Of a stretch of 64,000 nucleotides of DNA, positions 34,090 to 43,382 are shown piece after piece. Where the stretch lies: contig NZ_JAQMWP010000026.1 of assembly GCF_030403745.1 (NCBI RefSeq), positions 57,502-121,501 of the forward strand, in the 5' to 3' direction. Below the pieces are notes generated by a model. The model saw only the letters and a program-made list of their open reading frames with translations, searched no databases and had not been told where the DNA came from. The DNA comes from Streptomyces sp. S.PB5 (GTDB lineage: Bacteria; Actinomycetota; Actinomycetes; Streptomycetales; Streptomycetaceae). Both the position numbers and the translations under genes were made by a program. Each line of letters opens with the position of its first letter. Positions within the stretch are counted from its first letter, which is position 1.

Positions 34090-34163
34090 GGTTGGAAACA
34101 GCTCACAGTCAGGATGACCCAGCCAACCAGCCGACGCCACAAGCCAGTTGACCCCATCAACGA

Positions 34164-37100
34164 CTACGAAAATCTTGGAAGACCCGCAGATCGTACAGAC
34201 CTTCGCAGTTCCCTAGCGGTGCCGTGGAGGAGCTCGTTGATCAGTTGTTCTGTCTCGGTTTCCAGTGAGCAGTCCAGTGTGTGGTTGACCTGTTGGATCC
34301 GGGTGATGGCGGTGTGCAGGCCGGAGCGGTTTCCGGCGGCGTGTTCGATGCGCATCCAGTCGCGGTAGAGGAGTTCGGCGGTGTTGTCGGCTTCGAGGCC
34401 GGTCGTGATGGCTTGTCGGGCGGCGCTGAGGTCGTGGTGCGGGCCGGGCGAGGTGCGATGGGTGGCCACGGTGTGGGCGACGTCGATGATCCTTGTGATC
34501 ATTTCCTGCTGGAGGGGCCCTGCCCAGGGCATCGGCCTCGAGCCGAACGGCCGTCCCCGCACCAGCGCCAGGGCGCTCTCCAGATCCGGGAGACCAGTCG
34601 GCCCTTGCGGTAGCGCATGCTCGACGAACTGGAGGAAGCGGGTCCAGTCGCAGCGCACGGCGGGGGAGAGGTGGTAGGGGTCGTCGCCGGTACGACGGCG
34701 CGGGACGTAGGCGTTGCCGGCGGGGTCGTTGCCCAGGGCACTGCGCAGGCCGCGTAGCCGGGCGTTGAGGGTGCTCGCGCTCCACGGGTTGACGGGGTCC
34801 ATGTCGGAGCACAGTGTGTCGGCGGAGCGGCCTGGCCGGAAGTACAGCAGTGCGGCCAGCTGCCCGATGCGGGGACCGTGCCCGGAGGCGGCGACGCCGT
34901 CCACCTCGACCGGGCCCAGGACGCGGATTTCCGGCGCGTGCAGGTCATGCGCCGCGGGCGCCTCTGCCGCAGGTGCCTCGCCGCTGCTGTCGTCAAAGTG
35001 CTCGTGGCCGTCGCCCGTCACCGGCTTGTCACCGACGGGAGGCCTCGCTGCCGCCGGAGGAGGTGCCGTAGCGGCGGGTCCTGGCTGGTGGCCATGGTCT
35101 GGAGCTGATGCGGCGGGGAGCAGACGGAGCCCGGACGGATCGGTGCTGGCGGCGACCAGTGCCGCAAAGGCTTGACCGGTGGCGCCGGAGTCCGGCGCGG
35201 TCTGCGGCACCGGGATGTCGTCCGGGCCGGGTGCGGGCGCGCTGGCCTCATCCGCAGCGGGCTGTTGGGGCCGCACCGGCCCAGGCATCGGATCGGGTTC
35301 GTCCGGGACGTCCTGCCAGGGTCCTTCGGCTGGGTGGGCGGGCTGCCCGGAGACCGCGAGGGCGGTGGTGATTTGCAGGTAGGCGGCGTGTTCCAGGCGT
35401 TGCATGGTGATGTCGGTGCCGGCGTGGTCAAGGTGTTGCGGGGTGCTGAGCGAGGCGTTGAGGATCTCCGCGCCGGGGAAGTGCGCGGCGGCCGAAGACG
35501 CAGGGGCGATCAGGGTGACGGGGACCGTGCCCGCTTTGTCGATGACCTCGGCGAACTGCCAGGCGGTGTCCGCGTCCAGCACCGACGCGCACAGCAGCAG
35601 ATAGGGCGGCTGCCGGGTGTCGGGTATCTGGTGGGCTTCCAGGAGCCGTTCGCTCAGATCCCGCAGCGCGTGCGCGGGCTGGCGCATGTGGGCGATCCGC
35701 GTGGTGGGCAGCAGGTGCGGCAGATCTTCTCCGAACCCGATGGTGACAACCTCGACGTCACTGGCCCATGGGCTCATCCCGATCTCCAGGGCGAGCGAGG
35801 TGCACACCTCTGTGATGTGGACCGCGCTGCCGTCCAGCAGCAGCGCGGGCATCGCCGCGAGGTTGAGCAGCAGCAGCTCGCCCGCGTCGGTGCTGCCGAT
35901 GGTGACCAGCCCCGGATACGGAGCCGGCACCTCGCGGGCGGCCTCCTCGTCCAGGAGGACGGCGCCGTCGGGCAAGGTCCACCAGCCGGCTGTTCCGGCG
36001 GTGAACGGGGCCAGGGGTTCCAAGGTGAGGTCTTCGGGCAGCACTTCGAGGGCACGGGCGCCGATCCGCGCGGCCCGCAACGCCGGCAGCCCGGCTCCGT
36101 CGTCGTACACCTGGCGGGCCAGGGTCCGCAGGGCGAGGTCCAGGCGGACGGCTCCGCCTGGCTCGGCGGCTGTCGCCAACTGTGCCTCCGCGGTGGACGT
36201 TTCCGGTCCGATGGCGATCTTCTCGCCGGGTGTGCGGCGACGGCGCTGCAGTGTTCTGCGCAGGGCGAGCGCCCCGGTGACGGCGGCCGCCAGCAGTGCT
36301 CCGGCACCCAGCACGACGCGCAGGTTCAGCGTGCCGTCCGTCGGGGCCGACTCCGGCGCCGCCGGGGAGGAGGTATTCGGGGCGGATGCCTCGGGTGAGG
36401 GAGTGGCTGTGGCAGGGGCACCGGTGTTGTTCGGTGGGGGATTGGCGGAGTCGGTCTCGGGTGGGGCACCCTGCTGCTCTTGTTCGTGCCCTGGCTGCGG
36501 AGTGGGGCGGCTGGACGGCGTGGGGGAGGCAGAGGGATCCGGTGCCGGGGTGGTGGATGAGCTCGGGGGCTGCGCCTCCTCCTTCTCCTTCTCGTTGCCG
36601 GGCTGGTGGTTGTCGGGAGTGGGGGCGGCCGGGGGAGCGGGTTGTTGGGTTTTCTGTTCGTCCTCGCCGTTGTGGCCGCTGGCCGGCGGTGCGTCCGAGT
36701 TGGTGGGGGAGCCGGGCACGATGACGTGCTGGCCCGGGTAGATGGTGTCCGGATCGGTGATGGGCGGTAGCCCGGCCGGCTGTGGCCGGTCCTTGCTGGC
36801 TGCGTAGATCTCCGGCCACCGGTTGCCGTCGCCGAGCTCCTCTGCGGCGATCTTGGAGAGGTAGTCGCCCTGCTCCACGACGTGCTGGTGGGTGCTCGCT
36901 TCGGCCGCAGGCGCATGGTCGAACTGTGTGCGGGCGCCTTCCGCTGAGGCGTTGCCGGCGGGCATGGTCAGCTGCCAGCCGGGCTGCAGGAAGGCGTTGG
37001 AGCGGAAGATGTGGCCGTCGGTCATGGTGCGGCCCTCGTTGAGGGCGGCGATCTGACGCCACTGTTCGCCGTCGCCCAGTTCCCGCTCGGCGATGCTCCA

Positions 37101-37646
37101 CAGGCTCTCCGCCGGCCGTGTTTCGCGCACGGTGTAGGTCGGGGCTGGAGTGTTGGCGGCAGCCGCGGACGCTGTCTCGGTCGTGGTGGCGTTCATAGCG
37201 GGTGCCTGGGCAGGTACACGGGCCGCGGTCGCGGACGGTGCGGCCGCTGCGTCGGAGGCCAGGGCCGAACTGGTGGGCAGCAGCACCAGGACGCTGCCGA
37301 TCAGCAGGGCCGCGGCCCGCTGGGAGCTGCTCATCCCGCGCGGTGCGTGCCAGGTCCGGCCGCGCAGTTGCGCGATCAGTTCACGTGCGGTGCAGTACGC
37401 GAACTGCGTCCACCCCATCCAGCCCACTGCGACGAGTAGCAGCAGGAAGGCCGAGCCGGTGTCCTGCTGGTCGAGCAGGTGCGCGAGGTCGTCGTGGCCG
37501 GACTCCCACAGCACGGGGGTGACCCAGGCCAGCAGCAGCGGCAGCCCCACGATGGCGCCGGCCAGGACGAGCAGGCTCAGTACGGCCGTGGTCAACCGCG
37601 TGAACGTGCGCCTGGACTTGGTGGCGGGGGAGGAGGGGGTGCGCAT
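34164..37646 (-). CDS. Large membrane protein with two LysM domains and a C-terminal BTAD/wHTH domain
   Basis: 1160 residues. Two N-terminal spans (about 17-42, 66-86), a third near 112-133, then two LysM repeats (YTVRETRPAESLWSIAEREL from about 172, HQHVVEQGDYLSKIAAEELG from about 255) that bind peptidoglycan. A Pro/Ser-rich linker (about 320-440) leads to a fourth span (VVLGAGALLAAAVTGALALR). The C-terminal 250 residues, from EIRVLGPVEVDGVAASGHGP, are a SARP-like winged helix plus bacterial transcriptional activation domain. Joining a wall-binding part to a regulator-like part in one membrane protein is unusual. It overlaps the TadG-like gene by 4 bases and closes the pilus train; it may anchor the pilus or sense its assembly. 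Confidence 0.85.
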   Translation of the reverse strand: MRTPSSPATKSRRTFTRLTTAVLSLLVLAGAIVGLPLLLAWVTPVLWESGHDDLAHLLDQQDTGSAFLLLLVAVGWMGWTQFAYCTARELIAQLRGRTWHAPRGMSSSQRAAALLIGSVLVLLPTSSALASDAAAAPSATAARVPAQAPAMNATTTETASAAAANTPAPTYTVRETRPAESLWSIAERELGDGEQWRQIAALNEGRTMTDGHIFRSNAFLQPGWQLTMPAGNASAEGARTQFDHAPAAEASTHQHVVEQGDYLSKIAAEELGDGNRWPEIYAASKDRPQPAGLPPITDPDTIYPGQHVIVPGSPTNSDAPPASGHNGEDEQKTQQPAPPAAPTPDNHQPGNEKEKEEAQPPSSSTTPAPDPSASPTPSSRPTPQPGHEQEQQGAPPETDSANPPPNNTGAPATATPSPEASAPNTSSPAAPESAPTDGTLNLRVVLGAGALLAAAVTGALALRRTLQRRRRTPGEKIAIGPETSTAEAQLATAAEPGGAVRLDLALRTLARQVYDDGAGLPALRAARIGARALEVLPEDLTLEPLAPFTAGTAGWWTLPDGAVLLDEEAAREVPAPYPGLVTIGSTDAGELLLLNLAAMPALLLDGSAVHITEVCTSLALEIGMSPWASDVEVVTIGFGEDLPHLLPTTRIAHMRQPAHALRDLSERLLEAHQIPDTRQPPYLLLCASVLDADTAWQFAEVIDKAGTVPVTLIAPASSAAAHFPGAEILNASLSTPQHLDHAGTDITMQRLEHAAYLQITTALAVSGQPAHPAEGPWQDVPDEPDPMPGPVRPQQPAADEASAPAPGPDDIPVPQTAPDSGATGQAFAALVAASTDPSGLRLLPAASAPDHGHQPGPAATAPPPAAARPPVGDKPVTGDGHEHFDDSSGEAPAAEAPAAHDLHAPEIRVLGPVEVDGVAASGHGPRIGQLAALLYFRPGRSADTLCSDMDPVNPWSASTLNARLRGLRSALGNDPAGNAYVPRRRTGDDPYHLSPAVRCDWTRFLQFVEHALPQGPTGLPDLESALALVRGRPFGSRPMPWAGPLQQEMITRIIDVAHTVATHRTSPGPHHDLSAARQAITTGLEADNTAELLYRDWMRIEHAAGNRSGLHTAITRIQQVNHTLDCSLETETEQLINELLHGTARELRRSVRSAGLPRFS

Positions 37647-38095
37647 CAGGTTCCTTCGGGGGCGTTGACGCCGTACAGGAGGGTGGCCTTGCCGTGGCCG
37701 GTCACTGCGAGCGAGCCGATCCCGGCGACCGAGAGGAACTTGGTGTCGTAGGCGTCGGTGACCGTGACGGTGAGCGTGGTGCCGTCGCCGGACACGCTGA
37801 CGGTGCCGGTGGCGCCGACGGAGCCGAGGTAGGCGCGGGCGGCGGCTGCCGCGTCCTGCGGGCCCACGACGATGGCCTCGCCTGTGATCGCCTGCGCGGG
37901 ATCGATCGCCTGCCCGCCTGCGCGGGCCGCCTCGCCGGCGATGAAGTCCGCACGTTCGACCGCGCGCATCCGGCTGCCGCCGTCGACGGCGAGGCCGATG
38001 ATGCCGAGCAGTGCGACGACGCAGACCGCGACGAACACGGTGACACCGCCCCGGTCGTCGAATCCGGCCTGCAAGCCACGCCGTTGGAAGATCAT
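37646..38095 (-). CDS. TadG-like pilus-assembly protein
   Basis: 149 residues, ATG at 38095 overlapping the upstream stop (ATGA). DDRGGVTVFVAVCVVALLGI is the Tad pseudopilin-type N-terminal segment (hydrophobic helix after an Asp/Arg/Gly-rich cleavage region), followed by VDGGSRMRAVERADFIAGEA, typical of TadG-like proteins ('DxxRxxxxRxxLQxAADAAA'). The remainder is an extracytoplasmic beta-rich domain. It belongs to a minor-pilin cluster of three such genes. Confidence 0.78.
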   Translation of the reverse strand: MIFQRRGLQAGFDDRGGVTVFVAVCVVALLGIIGLAVDGGSRMRAVERADFIAGEAARAGGQAIDPAQAITGEAIVVGPQDAAAAARAYLGSVGATGTVSVSGDGTTLTVTVTDAYDTKFLSVAGIGSLAVTGHGKATLLYGVNAPEGT

Positions 38096-38556
38096 CAGTC
38101 CTCCCGCTGCCGGTACTGGTCCACCACCGACGTGGCGGTCGAGGTGAGCGTGCGAGTCCCCGGCATGGGCAGCAGCAGGTCCGACAGCGAGACCGTGCAG
38201 GTCACAGTCACCGTGACGGTTCCCACCTGGCCGACCGGAACCGCCAGCCCTCCGGCATTGACGGCGACGCTCGTGGAGGCGCACGTGATGCCCTGGTCGG
38301 TGAGGGTTTCGGTGGCGGCGGCGTGCGCGGCGTCCTGGGCGGCGGCGACGGTGCGGTGGATGGACGCCTCCCGAGCGGCGTCCTCGGCCGCAGCGTCGAT
38401 CTTCGAACCGGACGTGACGAGCCGGCCGCCCGCGATCGCCAGACACAAGAACATGATCAGCAGCGGGACGACGAGGGCGGCCTCGATGGCCACGCTCCCC
38501 TCATCCCGCAAAGCCGCGGGCCGTGCCCGACCAGCCGTGCAACGCACCGTGTTCAC
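38095..38556 (-). CDS. TadE-family minor pseudopilin
   Basis: 153 residues from a GTG at 38556 overlapping the previous stop (GTGA). LRDEGSVAIEAALVVPLLIM is a textbook TadE signature (Gly/Glu residues before a hydrophobic segment, 'G-x-x-A-x-E-x-A-x-x-x-P'). The rest is an extracytoplasmic domain with two Cys. TadE proteins are processed by the prepilin peptidase TadV and help assemble the Flp pilus. Confidence 0.85.
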   Translation of the reverse strand: MNTVRCTAGRARPAALRDEGSVAIEAALVVPLLIMFLCLAIAGGRLVTSGSKIDAAAEDAAREASIHRTVAAAQDAAHAAATETLTDQGITCASTSVAVNAGGLAVPVGQVGTVTVTVTCTVSLSDLLLPMPGTRTLTSTATSVVDQYRQRED

Positions 38557-38981
38557 CCCCCTGGAACCGTCCACCGCTCCACCGCACCGGATGCCGACTG
38601 GCTGACCCGCAGACCGCCGACCCCGGGGATCATCGACTGAGCGGTGCCCGAGACCTCGATCCGTACCCGCTCGCCGGTGCTGCCGGCGGCGGACACCGCG
38701 TAGCCGAGCAGGCTGTCGCCCGCCGCCCGGCCCAGGACCTCCTGCGCCTTGGCAGTGCCGTCGGCGGGGGAGGCCTGGTAGGCGCGCGCTGCGCTGAGGC
38801 CTTCCCGGGCGGCGGTCAGCGCGATGGAGCGGGCGTAGTACCACATGGAGGCCTGGATGACGGCGATCGTGGCCAGCAGGACGAACGGGTAGACGATCGC
38901 CATCTGGAGAGAGGCATCCCCGCGGTCATCGCGCCATCGTCGCCCGTGCCACCAGGCGTGGAGCCGGTCGCCGCGGGGCAT
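38553..38981 (-). CDS. TadE-like pseudopilin
   Basis: 142 residues. RDDRGDASLQMAIVYPFVLL is a TadE-type N-terminal segment, though the conserved Glu is replaced by Gln (SLQMAIVYP). The following helix and beta-rich domain match its neighbours in size. The start at 38981 overlaps the stop of the pilin gene by one base. Confidence 0.75.
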   Translation of the reverse strand: MPRGDRLHAWWHGRRWRDDRGDASLQMAIVYPFVLLATIAVIQASMWYYARSIALTAAREGLSAARAYQASPADGTAKAQEVLGRAAGDSLLGYAVSAAGSTGERVRIEVSGTAQSMIPGVGGLRVSQSASGAVERWTVPGG

Positions 38982-39196
38982 CAGATGCCGTTGAGGTTGG
39001 TGTTGTACTTGGCGATCACGATCGCGATGGTCCCGGCGATGAGCAGGGCGCCGGTGACGGCGGCCACCCAGATGATCACGGTGGTGATGCTGATGTCGCC
39101 CCGGTCCGGCCGCCGCTGCAACTCGGCCAGGCCCTGCTCCAGACGCTCCGTCAGCGACCGGACGGCAACGTAGGTACGGGCTGCAAGGTGCTTCAT
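38981..39196 (-). CDS. Small Flp-type pilin
   Basis: 71 residues from an ATG at 39196 with GGAGGAG upstream. A basic, helical N-terminus is followed by DRGDISITTVIIWVAAVTGA and LLIAGTIAIVIAKY, a hydrophobic segment after a Gly-Asp, as in short Flp pilins. The mature peptide after cleavage would be about 35 residues, the size of the major pilin in Tad systems. It sits directly after the TadC gene. Confidence 0.72.
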   Translation of the reverse strand: MKHLAARTYVAVRSLTERLEQGLAELQRRPDRGDISITTVIIWVAAVTGALLIAGTIAIVIAKYNTNLNGI

Positions 39197-39246
39197 CGGG
39201 GATGCTCCTCCAAGCAAGTCGATTGCGTCGGATCAGATGTCAGAGG

Positions 39247-40131
39247 TCAGACCGTGAGCATGCGGATCACTGCGGGGAACGCCATCAGCAGCATGACCAG
39301 CACGGCGAGAAGAGCACCGGGGGCGGTCATCTTCTCGCTGGCGGCGTTCGCCTCGGCGGCCTGCGCGGTGAGCAGTTCGGTGTTCAACGCGGCGGTGCGG
39401 GCCCGCAGGGCCTTGTAGACGGCGGCGCCGTCGGTGGCCGAGCCGCGCATGATGTCGGCGACATCACCAAGGCCCGGCAGGTCGTAGGTGTCGGCGAGTT
39501 CAGACAGTGCCTGGTACGGCGGGACCTTCTCGAGTCGAGCGCGGCGCAGTGCGCCCTGCAGATAGACGAAGGGCCAGCCGTGGCCGACCGCGGCCGCCTT
39601 CTCCAGGGCCTCGGTGGGGCCGGCGTCCGCGGCCCGCTTCAAGGCGACCAGGTCGAGGTAGGCGGACAGGGCGTGCGCGAACTCCTCCCGCGCTCGCCTG
39701 GCCTGGTCGCGGACGGCAAGGTCGGGGGTGATGAACAGCAGCCCGGCGATGAGGAGTCCGAAGGCTGCCGGGACGTAGAACGGCAGCGAGACGCCCGCGA
39801 TGATCCACGGAATCGTCACCAGCACCGGGCACAGCAGCCCCATCCCGGCGAGCGCTGTCTTCTTCAGCATGAATGTGCCCGGCCCCTGCCCGAGCAGGGC
39901 GAGGTTCTTGGCCGGCACCCGCACGCCGGGCAGCCGCTCCAGGCGTACCAGCAGCCAGCGGCCCCACACCTCGTCCCGGTCGAGCTCCGCCTCCGGCATG
40001 CTCAACGTGCCGGGCGCGCTGCGCGCCAGGGCGGCCGCCAACGCGGGCTGCGGCCGCAGCAGTTCCCGCACAAACAGCGCCATGCCACCGCCGATGAGGC
40101 CGCCGGTGACGACGACGGGCAAGAGGTTCAC
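39247..40131 (-). CDS. tadC: TadC-type pilus platform protein (type II secretion F family)
   Basis: 294 residues with N-terminal spans, a cytoplasmic T2SSF domain (EEFAHALSAYLDLVALKRAA, then GPTEALEKAAAVGHGWPFVY and PPYQALSELADTYDLPGLGD) and two C-terminal spans (ALLAVLVMLLMAFPAVIRML). With TadB it forms the inner-membrane platform moved by the TadA motor. It overlaps the TadB gene by 4 bases. Confidence 0.87.
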   Translation of the reverse strand: MNLLPVVVTGGLIGGGMALFVRELLRPQPALAAALARSAPGTLSMPEAELDRDEVWGRWLLVRLERLPGVRVPAKNLALLGQGPGTFMLKKTALAGMGLLCPVLVTIPWIIAGVSLPFYVPAAFGLLIAGLLFITPDLAVRDQARRAREEFAHALSAYLDLVALKRAADAGPTEALEKAAAVGHGWPFVYLQGALRRARLEKVPPYQALSELADTYDLPGLGDVADIMRGSATDGAAVYKALRARTAALNTELLTAQAAEANAASEKMTAPGALLAVLVMLLMAFPAVIRMLTV

Positions 40132-41072
40132 GACCGGGCTCCTTCCGGCGCACGCCCGGCCGCGGCCGACTCGGTGCTCGAGGCGGGCAGGCGGACGGTG
40201 CTGCGTGCATCAGCGATCAGGAAGCGGGGGGTGCGGCGGAAGGTGCCCAGTTGCCGCATCATCGCCAGCACGCCGACGAACCCCGCAGTCAGGAAGCCGA
40301 GCACCAGCTGACCGAGGAGTGTTGAGTAGGGCCTGGTGTAGGACGGCACGAAGAACCCGGCGACGATCACCCCCAGGGTGATGAAGGTCATCCACCGCAC
40401 CGTGGTGCGCGGCTTGGCCCGGTCCGCCTCGATCGAGCGCTTGCGTCCGACTTCCTCGCGGACCGTGCCCGCCAGATCCTCCAATGCCTGGGCCAAGCCC
40501 GGACCGCGGTCGTTGACCGACAACAGCAGCGCCGCGGTCACCTTGTCCGCGGTGACGTCGTCGAGTTCGCCGGCGAAGGCGCGCAGCGCGTCCTCGGGCC
40601 GCCAGCCGCGGCGCAGCCGCTCGGACAGGCTTGCGATCTGCGGCGCGAGGGCATCCGGTGCCCCCTTCCGGCTGCTGATCATCGCCTGCTCCAGGCCCAT
40701 GCCCAGCCGGAGCAGGCCGGCCAGCCGCTGGGTCCACTCGCTCAGGGCCTCCAGCTGGCCGATGCGTTCCTGCGCGATCTGCGACGGCGTGATCAGCCAC
40801 GGCACGCCCACCACGGCCGCGCCCAGCAGCACGCCGGCCACGAAGTTCTCGGAGACCAGCCACACGCCGCCGAACACCACCAGTGCGCAGGCAGTCAGGG
40901 TGCGCCGGCGCAGCCGTACCTCCTCGGCCCTGTTCTGGCCCGAGCGCAGCGCCTGCCAGCGCCGGCGCAGGGGCGCCCGGCGCGGCGTGGTGGTGCCGAC
41001 CAGACCGGCGATGACGCCGATCAGCCCGCCGACCAGGGCCATCCCGCACAGCAGGGCAAGCAACAAGGTCAC
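40128..41072 (-). CDS. tadB: TadB-type pilus platform protein (type II secretion F family)
   Basis: 314 residues. Two N-terminal spans, a T2SSF domain (EALSEWTQRLAGLLRLGMGL, then RLRRGWRPEDALRAFAGELD and DRGPGLAQALEDLAGTVREE) and C-terminal spans (WMTFITLGVIVAGFFVPSYT). Typical TadB size and layout. It overlaps the TadA gene by 4 bases and the TadC gene by 4 bases, implying coupled translation and stoichiometric assembly. Confidence 0.87.
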   Translation of the reverse strand: MTLLLALLCGMALVGGLIGVIAGLVGTTTPRRAPLRRRWQALRSGQNRAEEVRLRRRTLTACALVVFGGVWLVSENFVAGVLLGAAVVGVPWLITPSQIAQERIGQLEALSEWTQRLAGLLRLGMGLEQAMISSRKGAPDALAPQIASLSERLRRGWRPEDALRAFAGELDDVTADKVTAALLLSVNDRGPGLAQALEDLAGTVREEVGRKRSIEADRAKPRTTVRWMTFITLGVIVAGFFVPSYTRPYSTLLGQLVLGFLTAGFVGVLAMMRQLGTFRRTPRFLIADARSTVRLPASSTESAAAGRAPEGARS

Positions 41073-42577
41073 CGGCCGGCCCCCACCTTCAGCGGCAGCG
41101 GCGCCTGCCAGGCCCCGTAGGGGTGCTGCAGCAGGCTCGAGTCGAAGCCGACCCGGCGCAGGTCATCGACGCATTCCGGGTCCATCCGCGGCACCGCCCG
41201 CAGTTCACCGAACTCCGCGCCGGGGGAGAAGACTTCGTTCATGGCCGGACGGCCGGACTCGCCGATCCCGGTCAGCTCCAGGACGTGGGAGACGTAGCGG
41301 TGCCGGCGGCCGCCGATCCGGGTCTCGTCGGTCATGTCGACGAACACGATGAAGTCCAGCCCGTTCGCGGTCTGCCGGTAGGCGAGCTGCTCGGACAGGT
41401 TGCCCTGCGCCAGCGCATACAGTTCGGCGATTCGGTCGACGATGACGTCGGGGCGCCGCGCGTGGATCGTGCACAGGTTGCCGCCCGCCCCATTGGTCAG
41501 CGCCTGCATCATCGCGACGATCTCGGGGCCGCGGACCTCGCCGACCACGATCCGCTCCAGCGACATCCGCAGCGCGGGGTGCATCAGATCCAGCAGCGTG
41601 ACCTCGCCGGCGCCGCGGCCGGTGGCGTCCTTCTCGCCATTGGACTCCCGACCGACCAGGGAGACGACCTGGCGGTGGTAGCCGTTGTCGTGGGCGAACA
41701 GCTCGTCCTCGGTCTGGATGGTGGCAAACCGGCACTGCGGGTCGAACTCGCGGAGCATCGCCCGCAGCAGGGTCGTCTTCCCGGCCTTCTGCTTCCCCGC
41801 GATCATGATGTTCTTCTCGGCGCGGACACAGGCGCCGAGGAACTCGCGCAGGATCACATCGATGGTGCCCAGGCGGACCAGCTCGTCCAGGTCGGCGTGC
41901 GAGACCCGGTGACGGCGGATGACCGCATAGGTCGTCGGCCCCAGCCCGGTGATGGCCTGCAGCCGGGAGCCGTCCTGCAGGGACAGCGCCAGGGTGGGGT
42001 TCGCGGTGGAGATGGTGCGCTCGCTGTGCCCGGACTCCCGAGCCAACTCCCGCAGCAGCTCCAGCAGTTCCTCTTCGGAATCCGCGATGGCACCGACCCT
42101 GCGGCGCTCGCCATCGCCGTAGTCCAGCCACACCTCATGCGGGCCCTGGATGATGATGTCCTCGACCCGCTCGTCATCCAGATACGGCTGCAGGCGTCCG
42201 GCCCGGTACAGCAGGTCGTAGACGGCGCGCCGCAGCGCGTCGTCCTCCTCCGCCGTGGTACTCACCCCGCGCTCGACACCCTGGGCATCCGCCCACAGCG
42301 CCACGGCCTCATTGATCCAGTTCAGGCACTGCTGTTCCTCGGTGGCCCGATCCACATCCGGGCTCTTCTTGAGCAACTCCTCGCGCTGGCGCGCGACCTG
42401 CCCAGCGACGTGCCGGGCCACCCGGTAATCGACCATCACCTGCGGGACGCCAGCGCCGAGATGACCCGCGCTCGCCGCCGACCCGACAGGGGCGCCTTCG
42501 GCCTGGCGCGGCCACCCCGCAGCGTGGCGCGGATCCGGCGTCACCACGGGATTGTTGTGCAGCGGCCTACCGCGCAT
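41069..42577 (-). CDS. tadA: TadA/CpaF pilus motor ATPase
   Basis: About 502 residues from an ATG at 42577 with GGGGAGG upstream, overlapping the TadZ stop. After a variable N-terminus comes the N-domain (GRLQPYLDDERVEDIIIQGP). Walker A is IAGKQKAGKTTLLRAML (about 260), followed by the Asp box TIQTEDELFAHD, Walker B LRMSLERIVVGEVRGPEIV and the His box NLCTIHARRPDVIVDR. This hexameric secretion ATPase powers pilin polymerisation. All catalytic motifs are intact. Confidence 0.92.
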   Translation of the reverse strand: MRGRPLHNNPVVTPDPRHAAGWPRQAEGAPVGSAASAGHLGAGVPQVMVDYRVARHVAGQVARQREELLKKSPDVDRATEEQQCLNWINEAVALWADAQGVERGVSTTAEEDDALRRAVYDLLYRAGRLQPYLDDERVEDIIIQGPHEVWLDYGDGERRRVGAIADSEEELLELLRELARESGHSERTISTANPTLALSLQDGSRLQAITGLGPTTYAVIRRHRVSHADLDELVRLGTIDVILREFLGACVRAEKNIMIAGKQKAGKTTLLRAMLREFDPQCRFATIQTEDELFAHDNGYHRQVVSLVGRESNGEKDATGRGAGEVTLLDLMHPALRMSLERIVVGEVRGPEIVAMMQALTNGAGGNLCTIHARRPDVIVDRIAELYALAQGNLSEQLAYRQTANGLDFIVFVDMTDETRIGGRRHRYVSHVLELTGIGESGRPAMNEVFSPGAEFGELRAVPRMDPECVDDLRRVGFDSSLLQHPYGAWQAPLPLKVGAGR

Positions 42578-43382
42578 GCGGCACCTCCCCGCCCGCACCC
42601 GGGGCGAGGCGAGCCCGCTGCACGGCTGCGCGCTGCACCAGCAAGGCGGCGCCGGTACGGGCCGCCTTCATCAGTGCCGACTTGGCGAACCGGCGCGGCT
42701 GCTCGGCCCCGTCAGAGAGCACCTTCGCGTCCTGCGGCACATACGGCAGGGTCGTCACCACCGGGGCCTGCAGCACCCGCTGCACCTCCCCGGCCGGATA
42801 GGGGCCGTCGTCGATGACGATCAGGCCGACGCCGCCGACGCGCTCCTCCAGCGCGCTCACCCGCGCCTGAGCCGCCTGGAGGCAGCGCAGCGTGTTCCGC
42901 ACCACCACCAGCGTGGTGTCGGCCTGCTCGGCCAGCACCCCCGAGGGCCCGAACGCCCCACTGCGCCCGAGGTCGACCAGCACATCGTGCCCGTGCTCGG
43001 CGTCGATCCCACGGAACATCACCGCCAGCGCCTTCCACACCGGCCCCAGACTCGCCGCCTGCGCCGGATCGGTGATGCCGGGCAGCAGCATCCGGTTACG
43101 AGGCGACTCCTTGGCGCCGTCTTCACTGCTCAAGTCGATCAACTGCCGCCAGAACGCTTCCCCGAACTCGCCCTTGCGGGCGGCCACCGAGAGGTTCCGC
43201 AGCCCGTAGCGGTCGCCGAGCGTGCCCTGCAGCAGGCCATGCAGCACCGCGCCGCCGTCCGGGTCGCACTCGGCCAGGATCATCTTCCGGCCCGGCTCCA
43301 GAGGCCAGTTCAGCAGCAGGGCCAGCGCACTGGTGGTCACCCCCGGCGCGCCGCTGCAGCCGGCCAGTGCGATCACACTCAT
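42567..43382 (-). CDS. TadZ/CpaE-like ParA-family ATPase
   Basis: 271 residues from an ATG at 43382. MSVIALAGCSGAPGVTTSAL places a deviant P-loop (GAPGVTTS) at residues 11-18, lacking the usual lysines of Walker A, as in several actinomycete TadZ proteins. ILAECDPDGGAVLH and HDVLVDLGRSGAFGP continue the MinD/ParA fold. TadZ proteins place the pilus machine at a pole or specific site. It overlaps the SAF gene at its start and the TadA gene at its end. Confidence 0.82.
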   Translation of the reverse strand: MSVIALAGCSGAPGVTTSALALLLNWPLEPGRKMILAECDPDGGAVLHGLLQGTLGDRYGLRNLSVAARKGEFGEAFWRQLIDLSSEDGAKESPRNRMLLPGITDPAQAASLGPVWKALAVMFRGIDAEHGHDVLVDLGRSGAFGPSGVLAEQADTTLVVVRNTLRCLQAAQARVSALEERVGGVGLIVIDDGPYPAGEVQRVLQAPVVTTLPYVPQDAKVLSDGAEQPRRFAKSALMKAARTGAALLVQRAAVQRARLAPGAGGEVPHAR

